Assembly: GCF_002741105.1 (NCBI RefSeq)
Contig: NZ_NIQU01000003.1
Span: 440,884 to 504,883 of the forward strand
Reading direction: 5' to 3'
Source: Pseudomonas sediminis
Lineage (GTDB): Bacteria > Pseudomonadota > Gammaproteobacteria > Pseudomonadales > Pseudomonadaceae
Length of the DNA stretch: 64,000 nucleotides
In this document: positions 44,181-53,361 of the stretch, piece after piece
How the letters are laid out: every line of letters begins with the position of its first letter
How positions within the stretch are numbered: position 1 is the stretch's first letter
The notes under the pieces: model-generated
Told to the model about the DNA's origin: nothing
What the model saw: the letters and a program-made list of their open reading frames with translations, nothing else
Databases searched by the model: none
Program-made: the position numbers and the translations under genes

Positions 44181-44948
44181 CTATTTCGCTGCCATACGCA
44201 GCGCGCCATCGAGGCGGATCACCTCGCCGTTGAGCATCGTGTTCTCGACGATATGCCGCACCAGTGCGGCGTATTCGTCGGGCCGCCCCAAGCGCGGCGG
44301 GAACGGCACGTTGGCCGCCAGCGAGTCACGCACCGCCTGTGGCATGCCGGCCATCATCGGGGTCTCGAACACACCCGGCGCAATGCACATCACGCGGATG
44401 CCGGAGCGCGCCAAATCACGCGCCGCCGGCAGCGTCAGTGCCGCGACGCCCCCCTTGGACGCGGCATAGGCAGCTTGGCCCATCTGCCCATCGAACGCCG
44501 CCACCGAGGCGGTATTGATGATGATCCCGCGCTCGCCACCGGCGTTCGGCGCGTTCTGCGCCATAACCTCGGCAGCCAGGCGCAACAGATTGAAGCTGCC
44601 GATAAGATTGATCTCGACGGTACGGCGGAAACTGTCCAGGCCATGAGCACCGTTGCGGCCCAGTACCTTCTCGGCTGGCGCCACGCCGGCGCAATTGACC
44701 AACCCGTGCAGAGCACCGAAAGCCTCCGGAACCTGCGCCACTGCAGCGCGACCATCCTTTTCGCGAGTGATATCGGCACGCACGAAACGGGCGTTGGCGC
44801 CCAGTTCTGCAAGGGCCTGCTGGCCTGCTTCTGCGTTGATATCCAGCAGCACCACCTTGCCGCCCTGCCCGACCAGTTCGCGGGCGGTGGCCAGGCCAAG
44901 ACCAGAGGCGCCGCCGCTGATCAGGAATACGGATTCGTCGATACGCAT
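44181..44948 (-). CDS. SDR, probable 3-hydroxy-2-methylbutyryl-CoA dehydrogenase (255 aa)
   Basis: Short-chain dehydrogenase with Rossmann motif GGASGLGLA (about 12-20), the NAG-type loop NCAGVAP, catalytic Ser in [11 protein letters not shown] and Tyr-x3-Lys in AAYAASKGG. The HSD17B10-like insertion in the middle ([11 protein letters not shown]) and the context support 3-hydroxy-2-methylbutyryl-CoA dehydrogenase of isoleucine breakdown, though plain 3-hydroxyacyl-CoA activity is possible. GAGG is 7-9 bases before the ATG at 44948; the TTG at 44954 is rejected. Divergent from liuR, 81 bases away, across a palindromic operator. Confidence 0.84.
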   Translation of the reverse strand: MRIDESVFLISGGASGLGLATARELVGQGGKVVLLDINAEAGQQALAELGANARFVRADITREKDGRAAVAQVPEAFGALHGLVNCAGVAPAEKVLGRNGAHGLDSFRRTVEINLIGSFNLLRLAAEVMAQNAPNAGGERGIIINTASVAAFDGQMGQAAYAASKGGVAALTLPAARDLARSGIRVMCIAPGVFETPMMAGMPQAVRDSLAANVPFPPRLGRPDEYAALVRHIVENTMLNGEVIRLDGALRMAAK

Positions 44949-44979
44949 GCTCAACCTCTGTGATTGTTGTGGAGTGAGA

Positions 44980-45009
44980 TTGACAGGCAGATTTGCACAG
45001 GTTTACGTT
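44980..45009 (+). promoter_or_regulatory. Promoter of liuR
   Basis: TTGACA at 44980-44985 (perfect -35), then an 18-base spacer and TACGTT (45004-45009). The -10 lies inside the LiuR palindrome, so bound LiuR would block it. The minus-strand promoter for the SDR operon must also overlap this 81-base space but is less clear. Confidence 0.5.
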
Positions 45010-45017
45010 AACGTAAA
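45002..45017. promoter_or_regulatory. LiuR operator palindrome
   Basis: TTTACGTTAACGTAAA, a perfect 16-bp palindrome. It is the only palindrome in the 81 bases between the SDR and liuR starts, and resembles published LiuR/IVD-type operators of branched-chain catabolism (remembered, not checked). A part copy (GGTAAACG) follows at 45018. Confidence 0.75.
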
Positions 45018-45029
45018 GGTAAACGAGCA

Positions 45030-45416
45030 ATGACCATGGCAACCACCTACTCCATCTCCGATCTGGCTCGCGAGCTCGACATCACCACACGCGCCATCCG
45101 GTTCTATGAGGAGCAAGGCATGCTCGCCCCGGAGCGGCGCGGCCAGGAGCGCATCTACAGCGCCAAGGACAAGGTGACACTGAAACTCATCCTGCGCGGC
45201 AAGCGCATCGGCTTCTCGCTGGCAGAATGCCGCGAGCTGATCGAGCTGTACGACCCGGAAACCGGCAGCCGCAAGCAGCTGGAGACCTTCATGGGCAAGA
45301 TCGCCGAGCGACGCCTGCAGCTTGAACAGCAGTTGCTGGATATCCAGCAGATGCAGCTGGAACTGGATACCGCCGAGGAACGCTGTCTCGCTGCCTTGGC
45401 CGAAACGACCGCGTAA
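45030..45416 (+). CDS. liuR: LiuR, MerR-family regulator of leucine/isovalerate catabolism (128 aa)
   Basis: MerR-type winged helix near the start ([38 protein letters not shown]), then a coiled-coil dimer helix ending in a Leu- and Gln-rich tail. No cysteines suited to metal sensing are present, so it should respond to an organic ligand, as LiuR of P. aeruginosa (PA2016) does. First gene of liuRABCDE, overlapping nothing, 35 bases before liuA. AAGG 10 bases upstream supports 45030 over the ATG at 45036. Confidence 0.93.
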   Translation: MTMATTYSISDLARELDITTRAIRFYEEQGMLAPERRGQERIYSAKDKVTLKLILRGKRIGFSLAECRELIELYDPETGSRKQLETFMGKIAERRLQLEQQLLDIQQMQLELDTAEERCLAALAETTA

Positions 45417-45451
45417 CCGCCCCCACTATAAGAACAATCGCAGGTGACCCT

Positions 45452-46615
45452 ATGAGCTACCCCACCCTCAACTTCGGCCTCGGCGAAACCCTCGACATGC
45501 TGCGCGACACAGTCCATCAGTTCGCCCAGAACGAGCTGGCGCCGCGCGCCGCACAGATCGACCGTGACAACGAATTCCCCATGGACATGTGGCGCAAGTT
45601 CGGTGACATGGGCCTGCTCGGCATGACAGTCAAGGAAGAGTACGGCGGCACCGACATGGGCTACCTGGCGCATGTGCTGGCCATGGAAGAAATCAGCCGC
45701 GCCTCGGCCTCGGTCGGCCTGTCCTACGGCGCGCATTCGAACCTGTGCGTCAACCAGATACACAAGAACGGCAGCGAGGCGCAGAAGCACAAATACTTGC
45801 CCAAGCTGTGCTCCGGGGAGCACATCGGCGCCCTGGCCATGAGCGAGCCCAACGCCGGCTCCGACGTGGTGTCGATGAAGCTGCGCGCGGAAAAACGCGG
45901 CGACCACTACGTGCTCAACGGCAACAAGATGTGGATCACCAACGGCCCGGACGCCCACACCTACGTGATCTACGCCAAGACCGACATAAACGCCGGCTCG
46001 CGTGGCATGACCGCGTTCATCGTCGAGCGCGACTTCAAGGGTTTCTCCCGTCACCAGAAGCTGGACAAGCTCGGCATGCGCGGCTCCAACACCTGCGAAC
46101 TGGTGTTCGAGGATTGTGAGGTGCCGGAAGAGAATATCCTCGGCGTCGAAGGCGGTGGCGTACGCGTGCTGATGAGTGGACTGGACTACGAGCGCACCGT
46201 GCTCTCCGGCGGCCCCACCGGAATCATGAGCGCCTGCACGGACGTGGTGCTGCCCTACGTGCACGAGCGCCAACAGTTCAAGCAGTCGATCGGCGAATTC
46301 CAGCTGGTGCAGGGCAAGCTGGCCGATATGTACGCCGGCATGAACGCCTCCAAGTCCTACCTGTACAACGTCGCCAAGGCCTGTGATCGCGGCGAAGAAT
46401 CGCGCAAGGACGCCGCTGCGGTGATCCTCTACACCGCCGAGATGGCCACCAGGATGGCCCTGGACACCATCCAGTTGCTCGGCGGCAACGGTTACACCAA
46501 CGAGTACCCGGCCGGGCGCCTGCTACGTGACGCCAAGCTCTACGAGATCGGCGCCGGCACCAGTGAAATCCGACGCATGCTGATCGGCCGCGAGCTGTTC
46601 AACGAGACCAAATGA
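45452..46615 (+). CDS. liuA: Isovaleryl-CoA dehydrogenase LiuA (387 aa)
   Basis: Oxidises isovaleryl-CoA to 3-methylcrotonyl-CoA, the first committed step of leucine breakdown after transamination and decarboxylation. The catalytic Glu247 in [12 protein letters not shown] is in helix G, the position that sets isovaleryl-CoA dehydrogenases apart from short-chain ones. AGGTGA lies 6 bases before the ATG. Followed by a GTAGGGTG-type palindrome and then liuB. Confidence 0.95.
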   Translation: MSYPTLNFGLGETLDMLRDTVHQFAQNELAPRAAQIDRDNEFPMDMWRKFGDMGLLGMTVKEEYGGTDMGYLAHVLAMEEISRASASVGLSYGAHSNLCVNQIHKNGSEAQKHKYLPKLCSGEHIGALAMSEPNAGSDVVSMKLRAEKRGDHYVLNGNKMWITNGPDAHTYVIYAKTDINAGSRGMTAFIVERDFKGFSRHQKLDKLGMRGSNTCELVFEDCEVPEENILGVEGGGVRVLMSGLDYERTVLSGGPTGIMSACTDVVLPYVHERQQFKQSIGEFQLVQGKLADMYAGMNASKSYLYNVAKACDRGEESRKDAAAVILYTAEMATRMALDTIQLLGGNGYTNEYPAGRLLRDAKLYEIGAGTSEIRRMLIGRELFNETK

Positions 46616-46619
46616 CACC

Positions 46620-46675
46620 GTAGGGTGCGCCGTGCGCACCGCAGACAACGGCACGGTGCGCACGGCGCACCCTAC
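46620..46675. repeat. GTAGGGTG-type palindrome between liuA and liuB
   Basis: GTAGGGTGCGCCGTGCGCACC followed by an inverted copy ending GCGCACCCTAC, a near-perfect long stem with a 12-base loop. Same element family as those at 51128-51311. Confidence 0.75.
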
Positions 46676-46704
46676 AGACGGTAGCCAGAAACGGAGCGCC
46701 CCAG

Positions 46705-48312
46705 ATGGCCATCCTGCATACCCAGATCAACACCCGCTCCCCCGAGTTCGCCACCAACCAGGCGGCCATGCTCGCCCAGGTGGACGAACTGCGCGCCCTG
46801 CTCGCCCGCGTCCACGAAGGTGGCGGCGCCAAGGCGCAGGAGCGCCACACCTCGCGTGGCAAGCTGCTGCCACGTGAGCGCATCAACCGCTTGCTCGATG
46901 CCGGCTCGCCCTTCCTCGAGATCGGCCAGCTAGCCGCCCATGAGGTCTACGGCGAGGATGTACCGGCCGCAGGGGTGATCGCCGGTATCGGCCGCGTCGA
47001 AGGCGTGGAGTGCATGATCGTGGCCAACGACGCCACGGTGAAGGGCGGCAGCTACTACCCGCTGACAGTGAAGAAGCACCTGCGTGCCCAGGCCATCGCC
47101 CGCGAGAACCGCCTGCCGTGCATATACCTGGTGGACTCCGGTGGCGCCAACCTGCCGCGTCAGGACGAGGTGTTCCCGGATCGCGAACACTTCGGTCGCA
47201 TCTTCTTCAACCAGGCCAACATGAGCGCGCTGGGCATTCCGCAGATCGCCGTGGTGATGGGTTCCTGTACCGCCGGAGGCGCCTACGTGCCGGCGATGAG
47301 CGACGAGACCATTATGGTACGCGAGCAGGCCACCATCTTCCTCGCCGGCCCGCCGCTGGTGAAGGCCGCTACCGGCGAAGTGGTGACAGCCGAAGAATTG
47401 GGGGGCGCCGACGTGCACTGCAAGACCAGCGGCGTGGCCGACCACTACGCCGAGGACGACGAACACGCTCTGGCCATGGCCCGGCGCTGCATTGCCAACC
47501 TCAATTGGCGCAAGCTTGGCCAGCTCGACAGCCGCGCGCCCATCGCCCCGCGCTACCCGGCCGAGGAGTTGTACGGGGTGATCCCGGCCGATGCCAAACA
47601 GCCCTTCGATGTACGCGAGGTGATCGCGCGTATCGTCGACGACTCGCAACTGGATGAATTCAAGGCACTGTTCGGCACCACCCTGGTGTGTGGTTTCGCT
47701 CGCATCAATGGCTACCCGGTGGCGATCCTGGCCAACAACGGCATCTTGTTTGCTGAAGCCGCGCAGAAAGGCGCGCACTTCGTCGAACTGGCCTGCCAAC
47801 GCGGAATTCCGCTGCTGTTTCTGCAGAACATCACCGGCTTCATGGTCGGCAAGAAGTACGAGGAAGGCGGCATCGCCAAGCACGGCGCCAAGCTGGTCAC
47901 CGCCGTGGCCTGCGCCCAGGTACCCAAGCTCACCGTGATCATCGGCGGCAGCTTCGGCGCCGGCAACTACGGCATGTGCGGCCGCGCCTACGATCCGCGC
48001 TTTCTGTGGATGTGGCCCAACGCGCGCATCGGCGTGATGGGTGCGCAGCAGGCTGCCGGCGTACTGGTGCAGGTCAAGCGCGAACAGGCCGCTCGCGCCG
48101 GCCAGCCTTTCAGCGACGACGAGGAACAACGCCTCAAGCAGCCCATCGTCGAGCAGTACGAGCAGCAGGCGCATGCCTTCTATTCCAGCGCCCGGCTGTG
48201 GGACGACGGGGTGATCGACCCGGCGCAGACCCGCGAGGTACTGGCCCTGGCCCTGTCGGCCAGCCTCAACGCCCCCATCGAGCCGACCCGTTTCGGCGTG
48301 TTCCGTATGTAA
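46705..48312 (+). CDS. liuB: Methylcrotonyl-CoA carboxylase carboxyltransferase subunit LiuB (535 aa)
   Basis: Beta subunit that transfers CO2 from carboxybiotin to 3-methylcrotonyl-CoA. Belongs to the crotonase-like carboxyltransferase superfamily: two acyl-CoA-binding halves with oxyanion-type loops, [17 protein letters not shown] in the N-terminal half and [20 protein letters not shown] in the C-terminal half. Works with the biotin subunit LiuD, whose gene is two positions downstream. GGAG precedes the ATG. Length matches PA2014. Confidence 0.95.
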   Translation: MAILHTQINTRSPEFATNQAAMLAQVDELRALLARVHEGGGAKAQERHTSRGKLLPRERINRLLDAGSPFLEIGQLAAHEVYGEDVPAAGVIAGIGRVEGVECMIVANDATVKGGSYYPLTVKKHLRAQAIARENRLPCIYLVDSGGANLPRQDEVFPDREHFGRIFFNQANMSALGIPQIAVVMGSCTAGGAYVPAMSDETIMVREQATIFLAGPPLVKAATGEVVTAEELGGADVHCKTSGVADHYAEDDEHALAMARRCIANLNWRKLGQLDSRAPIAPRYPAEELYGVIPADAKQPFDVREVIARIVDDSQLDEFKALFGTTLVCGFARINGYPVAILANNGILFAEAAQKGAHFVELACQRGIPLLFLQNITGFMVGKKYEEGGIAKHGAKLVTAVACAQVPKLTVIIGGSFGAGNYGMCGRAYDPRFLWMWPNARIGVMGAQQAAGVLVQVKREQAARAGQPFSDDEEQRLKQPIVEQYEQQAHAFYSSARLWDDGVIDPAQTREVLALALSASLNAPIEPTRFGVFRM

Positions 48313-48315
48313 TCC

Positions 48316-48374
48316 GTGGGAGGGGCTTTAGCCGCGACAGCCACAGCAAAGCTCGCGGCTAAAGCCCCTCCCAC
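48316..48374. repeat. REP-type palindrome between liuB and liuC
   Basis: GTGGGAGGGGCTTTAGCCGC and an inverted copy AGCCCCTCCCAC ending at 48374, loop about 15 bases. It lies four bases after the liuB stop. Confidence 0.75.
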
Positions 48375-48405
48375 CAGAGCCAGCGCATATTTCGAGCCTG
48401 ACACC

Positions 48406-49200
48406 ATGACCGACTTCACCACCGTACAGCTTGAGAAAGATCCACGCGGCTTCGCCACCTTGTGGCTGAACCGCGCGGAGAAGAACAACGCCTTCAACGC
48501 CGAGATGATCCGCGAGCTGATCCTCGCCCTCGACGCTGTCGGTGAAGACAAGAGCCTGCGTTTCCTCCTGCTACGTGGCCGTGGCAAGCACTTCTCCGCC
48601 GGCGCCGACCTGGCCTGGATGCAGCACGCCGCCACTCTGGATTACAACGCCAACCTGAACGACGCCCGCGAACTGGCCGAGCTGATGTACAACCTGCACG
48701 GCCTGAAGATCCCAACCCTGGCCGTTATCCAGGGCGCGGCCTTCGGCGGTGCGGTGGGCCTGGCCAGTTGCTGCGACATGGCCATCGGCGCCGAGGACGC
48801 GCTGTTTTCCCTATCCGAAGTGCGCATCGGCCTGGCCCCGGCGGTGATCAGCCCCTTTGTCGTGCAGGCCATTGGCGAACGCGCGGCCAAGCGCTACGCA
48901 CTCACCGCCGAACGCTTCGACGGCAAACGTGCCCGCGAACTGGGCCTGCTTGCCGAGTGCTTCCCGGTCGCTGAGCTGGATGCTCAGGTCGAGGCCTGGG
49001 TGGCCAATCTGCTGCACAACAGCCCGCAAGCCATGCGCGCCAGCAAGGATCTGCTGCGCGAAGTCGGCAGCGGCGAGCTGACCCCCGCCCTGCGCCGCTA
49101 CACCGAGAACGCCATCGCCCGCCTGCGCGTCAGCGCCGAGGGTCAGGAAGGCCTGCGCGCATTCTTGGAAAAACGCCAACCGTCCTGGCAGGAGCAATGA
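48406..49200 (+). CDS. liuC: Methylglutaconyl-CoA hydratase LiuC (264 aa)
   Basis: Crotonase-family enzyme that hydrates 3-methylglutaconyl-CoA to HMG-CoA. Oxyanion-hole stretches LRGRGKHFSAGADLAWM and QGAAFGGAVGLASCCDMAIG are present, and the Glu of SEVRIGLAP is the usual catalytic position. ATG 48406 gives the standard N terminus; a longer frame from 48316 would run through the repeat. The stop overlaps the region where liuD begins. Confidence 0.92.
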   Translation: MTDFTTVQLEKDPRGFATLWLNRAEKNNAFNAEMIRELILALDAVGEDKSLRFLLLRGRGKHFSAGADLAWMQHAATLDYNANLNDARELAELMYNLHGLKIPTLAVIQGAAFGGAVGLASCCDMAIGAEDALFSLSEVRIGLAPAVISPFVVQAIGERAAKRYALTAERFDGKRARELGLLAECFPVAELDAQVEAWVANLLHNSPQAMRASKDLLREVGSGELTPALRRYTENAIARLRVSAEGQEGLRAFLEKRQPSWQEQ

Positions 49201-49202
49201 CC

Positions 49203-51131
49203 ATGATCGACACCCTGCTGGTCGCCAACCGTGGCGAGATCGCCTGCCGCGTGATGCGCACGGCCAAGGCCATGGGCATTCGTACCGTGGCCGTGCACAG
49301 CGCCATCGATGCCAATGCACGGCATGTGCGTGAAGCCGACATGGCGGTGAATCTCGGCGGCGCCAAGCCTGGCGAAAGCTACCTGCTGATCGACAAGATC
49401 ATCGCCGCCGCCAAGGCCAGCGGCGCGCAGGCCATCCATCCCGGCTACGGTTTTCTCTCGGAAAACGCCGGTTTCGCCCGCGCCATCGAGCAGGCCGGAT
49501 TGATCTTCCTCGGTCCGCCCGCCTTGGCCATCGACGCCATGGGCAGCAAGTCGGCTGCCAAGTCGCTGATGGAAGCTGCTGGCGTGCCGCTGGTGCCCGG
49601 TTACCACGGCGAAGCGCAGGATCTCGACACCTTCCGCGAAGCCGCCGCGCGCATCGGCTACCCGGTGCTGCTCAAGGCTGCCGCTGGCGGCGGTGGCAAG
49701 GGCATGAAGGTCGCCGAATCGGAGGCGCAGCTCGCGGAAACGCTGGAATCGGCGCAGCGCGAAGCGCAATCCGCCTTCGGCGACTCGCGCATGCTGGTGG
49801 AAAAATATGTACTCAAGCCGCGTCACGTGGAGATCCAGGTATTCGCCGACCAGCACGGCAACTGCCTGTACCTCAACGAACGCGATTGCTCGATCCAGCG
49901 TCGCCATCAGAAGGTGGTGGAAGAAGCACCGGCACCGGGCCTGAGCCCCGAGCTGCGCCGCGCCATGGGCGAAGCGGCTGTCAAGGCGGCGCAGGCCATC
50001 GGCTATGTCGGTGCCGGCACCGTGGAATTTCTGCTGGATGAGCGCGGCGACTTCTTCTTCATGGAGATGAACACCCGCCTGCAGGTCGAGCACCCGGTCA
50101 CCGAAGCCATCACCGGGCTCGATCTGGTCGCCTGGCAGATTCGCGTCGCCCGTGGCGAGCCGCTGCCGATCAGCCAGCAGCAAGTACCGCTGAACGGCCA
50201 TGCCATCGAAGTGCGGCTGTACGCCGAAGACCCGGATCACGATTTTCTCCCGGCCACCGGCACTCTGGCGCTTTACCGCGAGGCCGCCAATAGCGACGGC
50301 CGGCGTATCGACAGTGGCGTGGCCGAGGGCGACAGCGTTTCGCCCTTCTACGACCCGATGCTGGGCAAGCTGATCGCCTGGGGCGAGAACCGCGAACAGG
50401 CGCGCCTGCGCCTGCTCGCCATGCTCGACGACACTCTGGTCGGCGGCGTGAAGACCAACCTGGCGTTTCTGCGCCGTATCCTCGCCCACCCGGCGTTCGC
50501 TGCCGCTGAACTGGACACCGGTTTTATCCCGCGCCATCAGCAATTGTTGCTACCGACACCCGCTGAATTGCCGGAGACCTTCTGGCAACTGGCGGCCGAC
50601 GCCTGGGTACAGAGCGAAAGCCCTGTACAGCGCGCGGACGACAGCCACTCGCCCTGGGCAGCCCGCAATGGTTGGCGTGCCGGCGGTGCAGCGGAAATCG
50701 AATTGCACCTGAGTTGCCAGGGCGAGAGCCGCAAGGTGCGCGCAAGCACCCGGGCGTGCTTGCAAGGCGAAGAGCTGCTGGCCGACATCGACGGCACGCG
50801 CCAGCGTCTGCGCGCCATTCGTAAAGGCGAAACCCTCTACCTGCAATGGCAAGGCGAGCTGCACGCAATCACCCGCTTCGACCCAATTGCCGCCGCCGAA
50901 GCCAGCCACGCCCAGCATGGTGGCTTGAGCGCCCCCATGAACGGCAGCATCGTCCGTGTGCTGGTCGAACCCGGCCAGGCGGTCGAGGCTGGCACCGCCC
51001 TGGTGGTGCTGGAGGCGATGAAGATGGAACACAGCATCCGCGCGCCCGAGGCCGGCACGGTCAAGGCGTTGTATTGCCGTGAAGGCGAAATGGTCGGTGA
51101 AGGGGCGGTGCTGGTGGAGCTGGAGCCGTAG
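49203..51131 (+). CDS. liuD: Methylcrotonyl-CoA carboxylase biotin-containing subunit LiuD (642 aa)
   Basis: Biotin carboxylase plus BCCP. The ATP-grasp lid is AAAGGGGKGMKV, the bicarbonate/catalytic region HVEIQVFADQHGNCLYLNERDCSIQRRHQK, the substrate Glu/Arg part EMNTRLQVEHPVTE, and the biotin lysine lies in VLEAMKMEHSIRAPEAG near residue 610. AGGAG is 8 bases from the ATG at 49203 and only 3 from an in-frame ATG at 49197 that overlaps the liuC stop, so 49203 is preferred. The stop codon TAG (51129-51131) is part of a GTAGGGTG repeat. Confidence 0.94.
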   Translation: MIDTLLVANRGEIACRVMRTAKAMGIRTVAVHSAIDANARHVREADMAVNLGGAKPGESYLLIDKIIAAAKASGAQAIHPGYGFLSENAGFARAIEQAGLIFLGPPALAIDAMGSKSAAKSLMEAAGVPLVPGYHGEAQDLDTFREAAARIGYPVLLKAAAGGGGKGMKVAESEAQLAETLESAQREAQSAFGDSRMLVEKYVLKPRHVEIQVFADQHGNCLYLNERDCSIQRRHQKVVEEAPAPGLSPELRRAMGEAAVKAAQAIGYVGAGTVEFLLDERGDFFFMEMNTRLQVEHPVTEAITGLDLVAWQIRVARGEPLPISQQQVPLNGHAIEVRLYAEDPDHDFLPATGTLALYREAANSDGRRIDSGVAEGDSVSPFYDPMLGKLIAWGENREQARLRLLAMLDDTLVGGVKTNLAFLRRILAHPAFAAAELDTGFIPRHQQLLLPTPAELPETFWQLAADAWVQSESPVQRADDSHSPWAARNGWRAGGAAEIELHLSCQGESRKVRASTRACLQGEELLADIDGTRQRLRAIRKGETLYLQWQGELHAITRFDPIAAAEASHAQHGGLSAPMNGSIVRVLVEPGQAVEAGTALVVLEAMKMEHSIRAPEAGTVKALYCREGEMVGEGAVLVELEP

Positions 51132-51311
51132 GGTGGATCACGCTTCACCGATCCACCGCATTCGCCTTGGACAAGGTGGGCTGAAGCCCACCCTACGCAG
51201 CAGATCTTCTTAGGGTGGGCCGGGCGGCGATCTATTCCACCTTGTAGGGTGGGCTTCAGCCCACCGTTTTAGCTCAGCCTTGCCGTAGAAGGTGCGCACG
51301 GCGCACCCTAC
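51128..51311. repeat. Cluster of five GTAGGGTG-type palindromic units between liuD and liuE
   Basis: GTAGGGTGG with a stem ending GATCCACC (51128-51157); GGTGGGCTGAAGCCCACCCTAC-type stem at 51175-51196; TAGGGTGGGCCGGGCG at about 51211-51226; GTAGGGTGGGCTTCAGCCC stem at 51244-51265; GGTGCGCACGG stem ending CGCACCCTAC at 51291-51311. Each unit can fold. The whole spacer between the two genes is made of these units. Confidence 0.75.
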
Positions 51312-51331
51312 GAAGAAAACGAGGACATCCG

Positions 51332-52231
51332 ATGAACCTGCCCACATCCGTACGCCTAGTCGAAGTCGGCCCACGCGATGGTCTGCAGAACGAGAAGCAA
51401 CCGATCAGCGTCGCCGACAAGGTACATCTGGTCGACGACCTAACTGCCGCCGGCCTGAGCTATGTGGAAGTGGGCAGCTTCGTCTCGCCCAAATGGGTTC
51501 CGCAAATGGCTGGCTCCGCCGAAGTGTTCGCCGGCATCCAGCGTAAACCGGGCGTTACCTACGCCGCCCTGACGCCCAATCTGAAAGGCTTCGAGGCTGC
51601 ACTGGGAGCCAAGGTCGAGGAAGTGGCCGTGTTCGCCGCCGCCAGCGAGGCCTTCTCGCAGAAGAACATCAACTGCTCCATCGCCGAAAGCCTGCAGCGC
51701 TTCGTACCGCTGATGGAGGCGGCCAAAGCCGCCAATGTGCGTGTACGCGGCTACGTTTCCTGCGTACTGGGTTGCCCCTACGATGGCGATATCGCGCCGG
51801 AACAGGTCGCCCGCGTCGCCCGCGAACTGTACGCAATGGGCTGCTATGAGGTGTCGCTCGGCGACACCATCGGCACCGGCACCGCCGGCAAGACGCGTTC
51901 GATGCTCGAGGTGGTCGGTCGCGACATCCCGCGCGACAAGCTCGCCGGGCACTTCCATGACACCTACGGGCAGGCCCTGCCCAATATCTACGCCAGCCTG
52001 CTCGAAGGCATCAGCGTGTTCGACAGCTCGGTCGCAGGTTTAGGCGGCTGCCCCTATGCCAAGGGCGCCACCGGCAACGTCGCCAGCGAAGACGTGCTCT
52101 ACCTGCTGCAGGGCCTGGGCATCGAAACCGGCGTGAACATGGACAAGCTGATCGCTGCCGGCCATCGCATCTGCGAGGTACTGGGCAAGGCCAATGGCTC
52201 GCGGGTAGCGCGGGCACGCCTAAGCCGATAG
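51332..52231 (+). CDS. liuE: Hydroxymethylglutaryl-CoA lyase LiuE (299 aa)
   Basis: Cleaves HMG-CoA to acetyl-CoA and acetoacetate in leucine breakdown. TIM-barrel aldolase-like lyase: N-terminal [10 protein letters not shown], metal/acid region [14 protein letters not shown], the histidines of [10 protein letters not shown] and the catalytic Cys in [15 protein letters not shown] near residue 237. GAGGAC precedes the ATG. Last gene of the liu operon. Confidence 0.96.
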   Translation: MNLPTSVRLVEVGPRDGLQNEKQPISVADKVHLVDDLTAAGLSYVEVGSFVSPKWVPQMAGSAEVFAGIQRKPGVTYAALTPNLKGFEAALGAKVEEVAVFAAASEAFSQKNINCSIAESLQRFVPLMEAAKAANVRVRGYVSCVLGCPYDGDIAPEQVARVARELYAMGCYEVSLGDTIGTGTAGKTRSMLEVVGRDIPRDKLAGHFHDTYGQALPNIYASLLEGISVFDSSVAGLGGCPYAKGATGNVASEDVLYLLQGLGIETGVNMDKLIAAGHRICEVLGKANGSRVARARLSR

Positions 52232-52533
52232 GCGCCGTAGAGTGGATGATGATTTTTTCGTCCACCGTTGCGAGGGGATTGGCCGGGTGCCATGCGCCAA
52301 CACCACGCGGCCAAACAGGCCGGCGAAGATCGCCCACGATCAACCGGTGAAGAACACCGATATCCTTGCAAATCCAAAAACTCTAGAGATGTATCGCAGC
52401 CTGGCAGAGCTGCGAAACGAGCTGTAGCCATAAGCCACCAGCCAGAAAAAATCACTATACTGGCGCCATTTTTTCGTCTTCACAGCAGCTGAGTCCTGGC
52501 CAAGGCCGACTCGGCAAATGGCAAGGTGGCGGC
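52232..52533. other. 302-base intergenic stretch before the RsbQ-like gene
   Basis: Holds a diverged GTAGAGTGGATGATGAT stem (52237-52266) that looks like a worn copy of the liu-region repeats. A 62-codon open frame (52242-52427) has no Shine-Dalgarno and no recognisable product. A Pribnow-type TATACT is at 52456-52461, but no good -35 stands 17 bases upstream. AAGGTGG lies just before the next gene. Confidence 0.5.
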
Positions 52534-53361
52534 ATGAACATCATCCAGCGTAACAACGTTCAACGCTTGAGAACGGAAACAGCCGATGCCCCGACGCTCA
52601 TCTACGGCCACGGCTTCGGTTGCAATCAGGATATGTGGAGCAAGGTCACGCCAGCCTTCCGCCAGCACTGGCACCAGGTACTGTTTGACTATGTCGGCAG
52701 CGGTCGCTCCGATGCCAACGCCTTTCACCCCGCCCGCTATGCCCAGCTTGAAGGATACGTGGACGACCTTCTGGAAGTGTGCGACGCGCTGGAACTCTCG
52801 GGTGATCTGACCTTCGTTGGCCACTCGATCAGTTGCAGCATCGGCATTCTTGCTGCCATCAGGCGCCCCACGCTGTTCTCCCGGCTGATTCTTCTCGGCC
52901 CTTCCCCCTGTTTTCTCAACGATCCGCCCGATTATCGCGGTGGGTTCAAACGCAGTGACCTGGAGGGGCTGCTGGATCTGATGGCTCGTAACTATCTGGG
53001 CTGGACCCAGCAATTTGCACCACTGGTATCAGCCGACGAGACTCCTGCAGTCACCCAACAGCTCTCTGACAGCTTCTGCTCGACCGACCCAGTCATGGCC
53101 CATGCTTTCGCTCAGGCCACCTTCTTCTCAGATATCCGTCCGGCGCTACAGTCGTGCCCGTCGCCCTGCCTGATCCTGCATCACCAGCATGACGCACTGG
53201 TTCCCACATCAGTGGCCGACTATCTGCAAAACGCACTTGCAGACAGCACCCTGGAAACGCTGGACATCAGTGGCCATTGCGCGCACATGAGCCATCCAGA
53301 GCTGGTGAGCGCCGCCATGCATCGCTACCTGCAGGGAGCACGCACACGTGTTCTATCTTGA
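52534..53361 (+). CDS. RsbQ-type alpha/beta hydrolase, probable signalling partner (275 aa)
   Basis: Small-molecule-binding alpha/beta hydrolase with the catalytic triad Ser98 (VGHSISCSIG), Asp220 (HQHDALVP) and His248 (GHCAHMSHPE), one to two residues from the S96-D219-H247 triad of Bacillus RsbQ. Further RsbQ-like blocks are YGHGFGCNQDMW, VLFDYVGSGRSD, GPSPCFLNDPPDYRGGF and FCSTDPVMAHAFAQATFFSD. RsbQ is needed for its PAS-domain phosphatase partner to sense energy stress; plant KAI2/D14 hormone receptors share the fold. No signal peptide, so cytoplasmic. Overlaps the PAS-GGDEF gene by 14 bases, which makes that product the likely partner. Ligand unknown. Confidence 0.88.
   Translation: MNIIQRNNVQRLRTETADAPTLIYGHGFGCNQDMWSKVTPAFRQHWHQVLFDYVGSGRSDANAFHPARYAQLEGYVDDLLEVCDALELSGDLTFVGHSISCSIGILAAIRRPTLFSRLILLGPSPCFLNDPPDYRGGFKRSDLEGLLDLMARNYLGWTQQFAPLVSADETPAVTQQLSDSFCSTDPVMAHAFAQATFFSDIRPALQSCPSPCLILHHQHDALVPTSVADYLQNALADSTLETLDISGHCAHMSHPELVSAAMHRYLQGARTRVLS

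Noticed and set aside
46930..48174. 414-codon open frame on the minus strand
   Set aside because: Shadow of liuB; rich in His, Gly and Ala with no domain and no ribosome site.
49143..50543. 466-codon open frame on the minus strand
   Set aside because: Antisense to liuD and the 3' end of liuC; no motif.
51128..51311. Repeat cluster considered as a CRISPR array
   Set aside because: Units are inverted stems of unequal length with no regular spacers and no cas genes.
52242..52427. 62-codon open frame between liuE and the hydrolase gene
   Set aside because: No ribosome site, and its first part runs through a degenerate repeat; no conserved feature can be seen.
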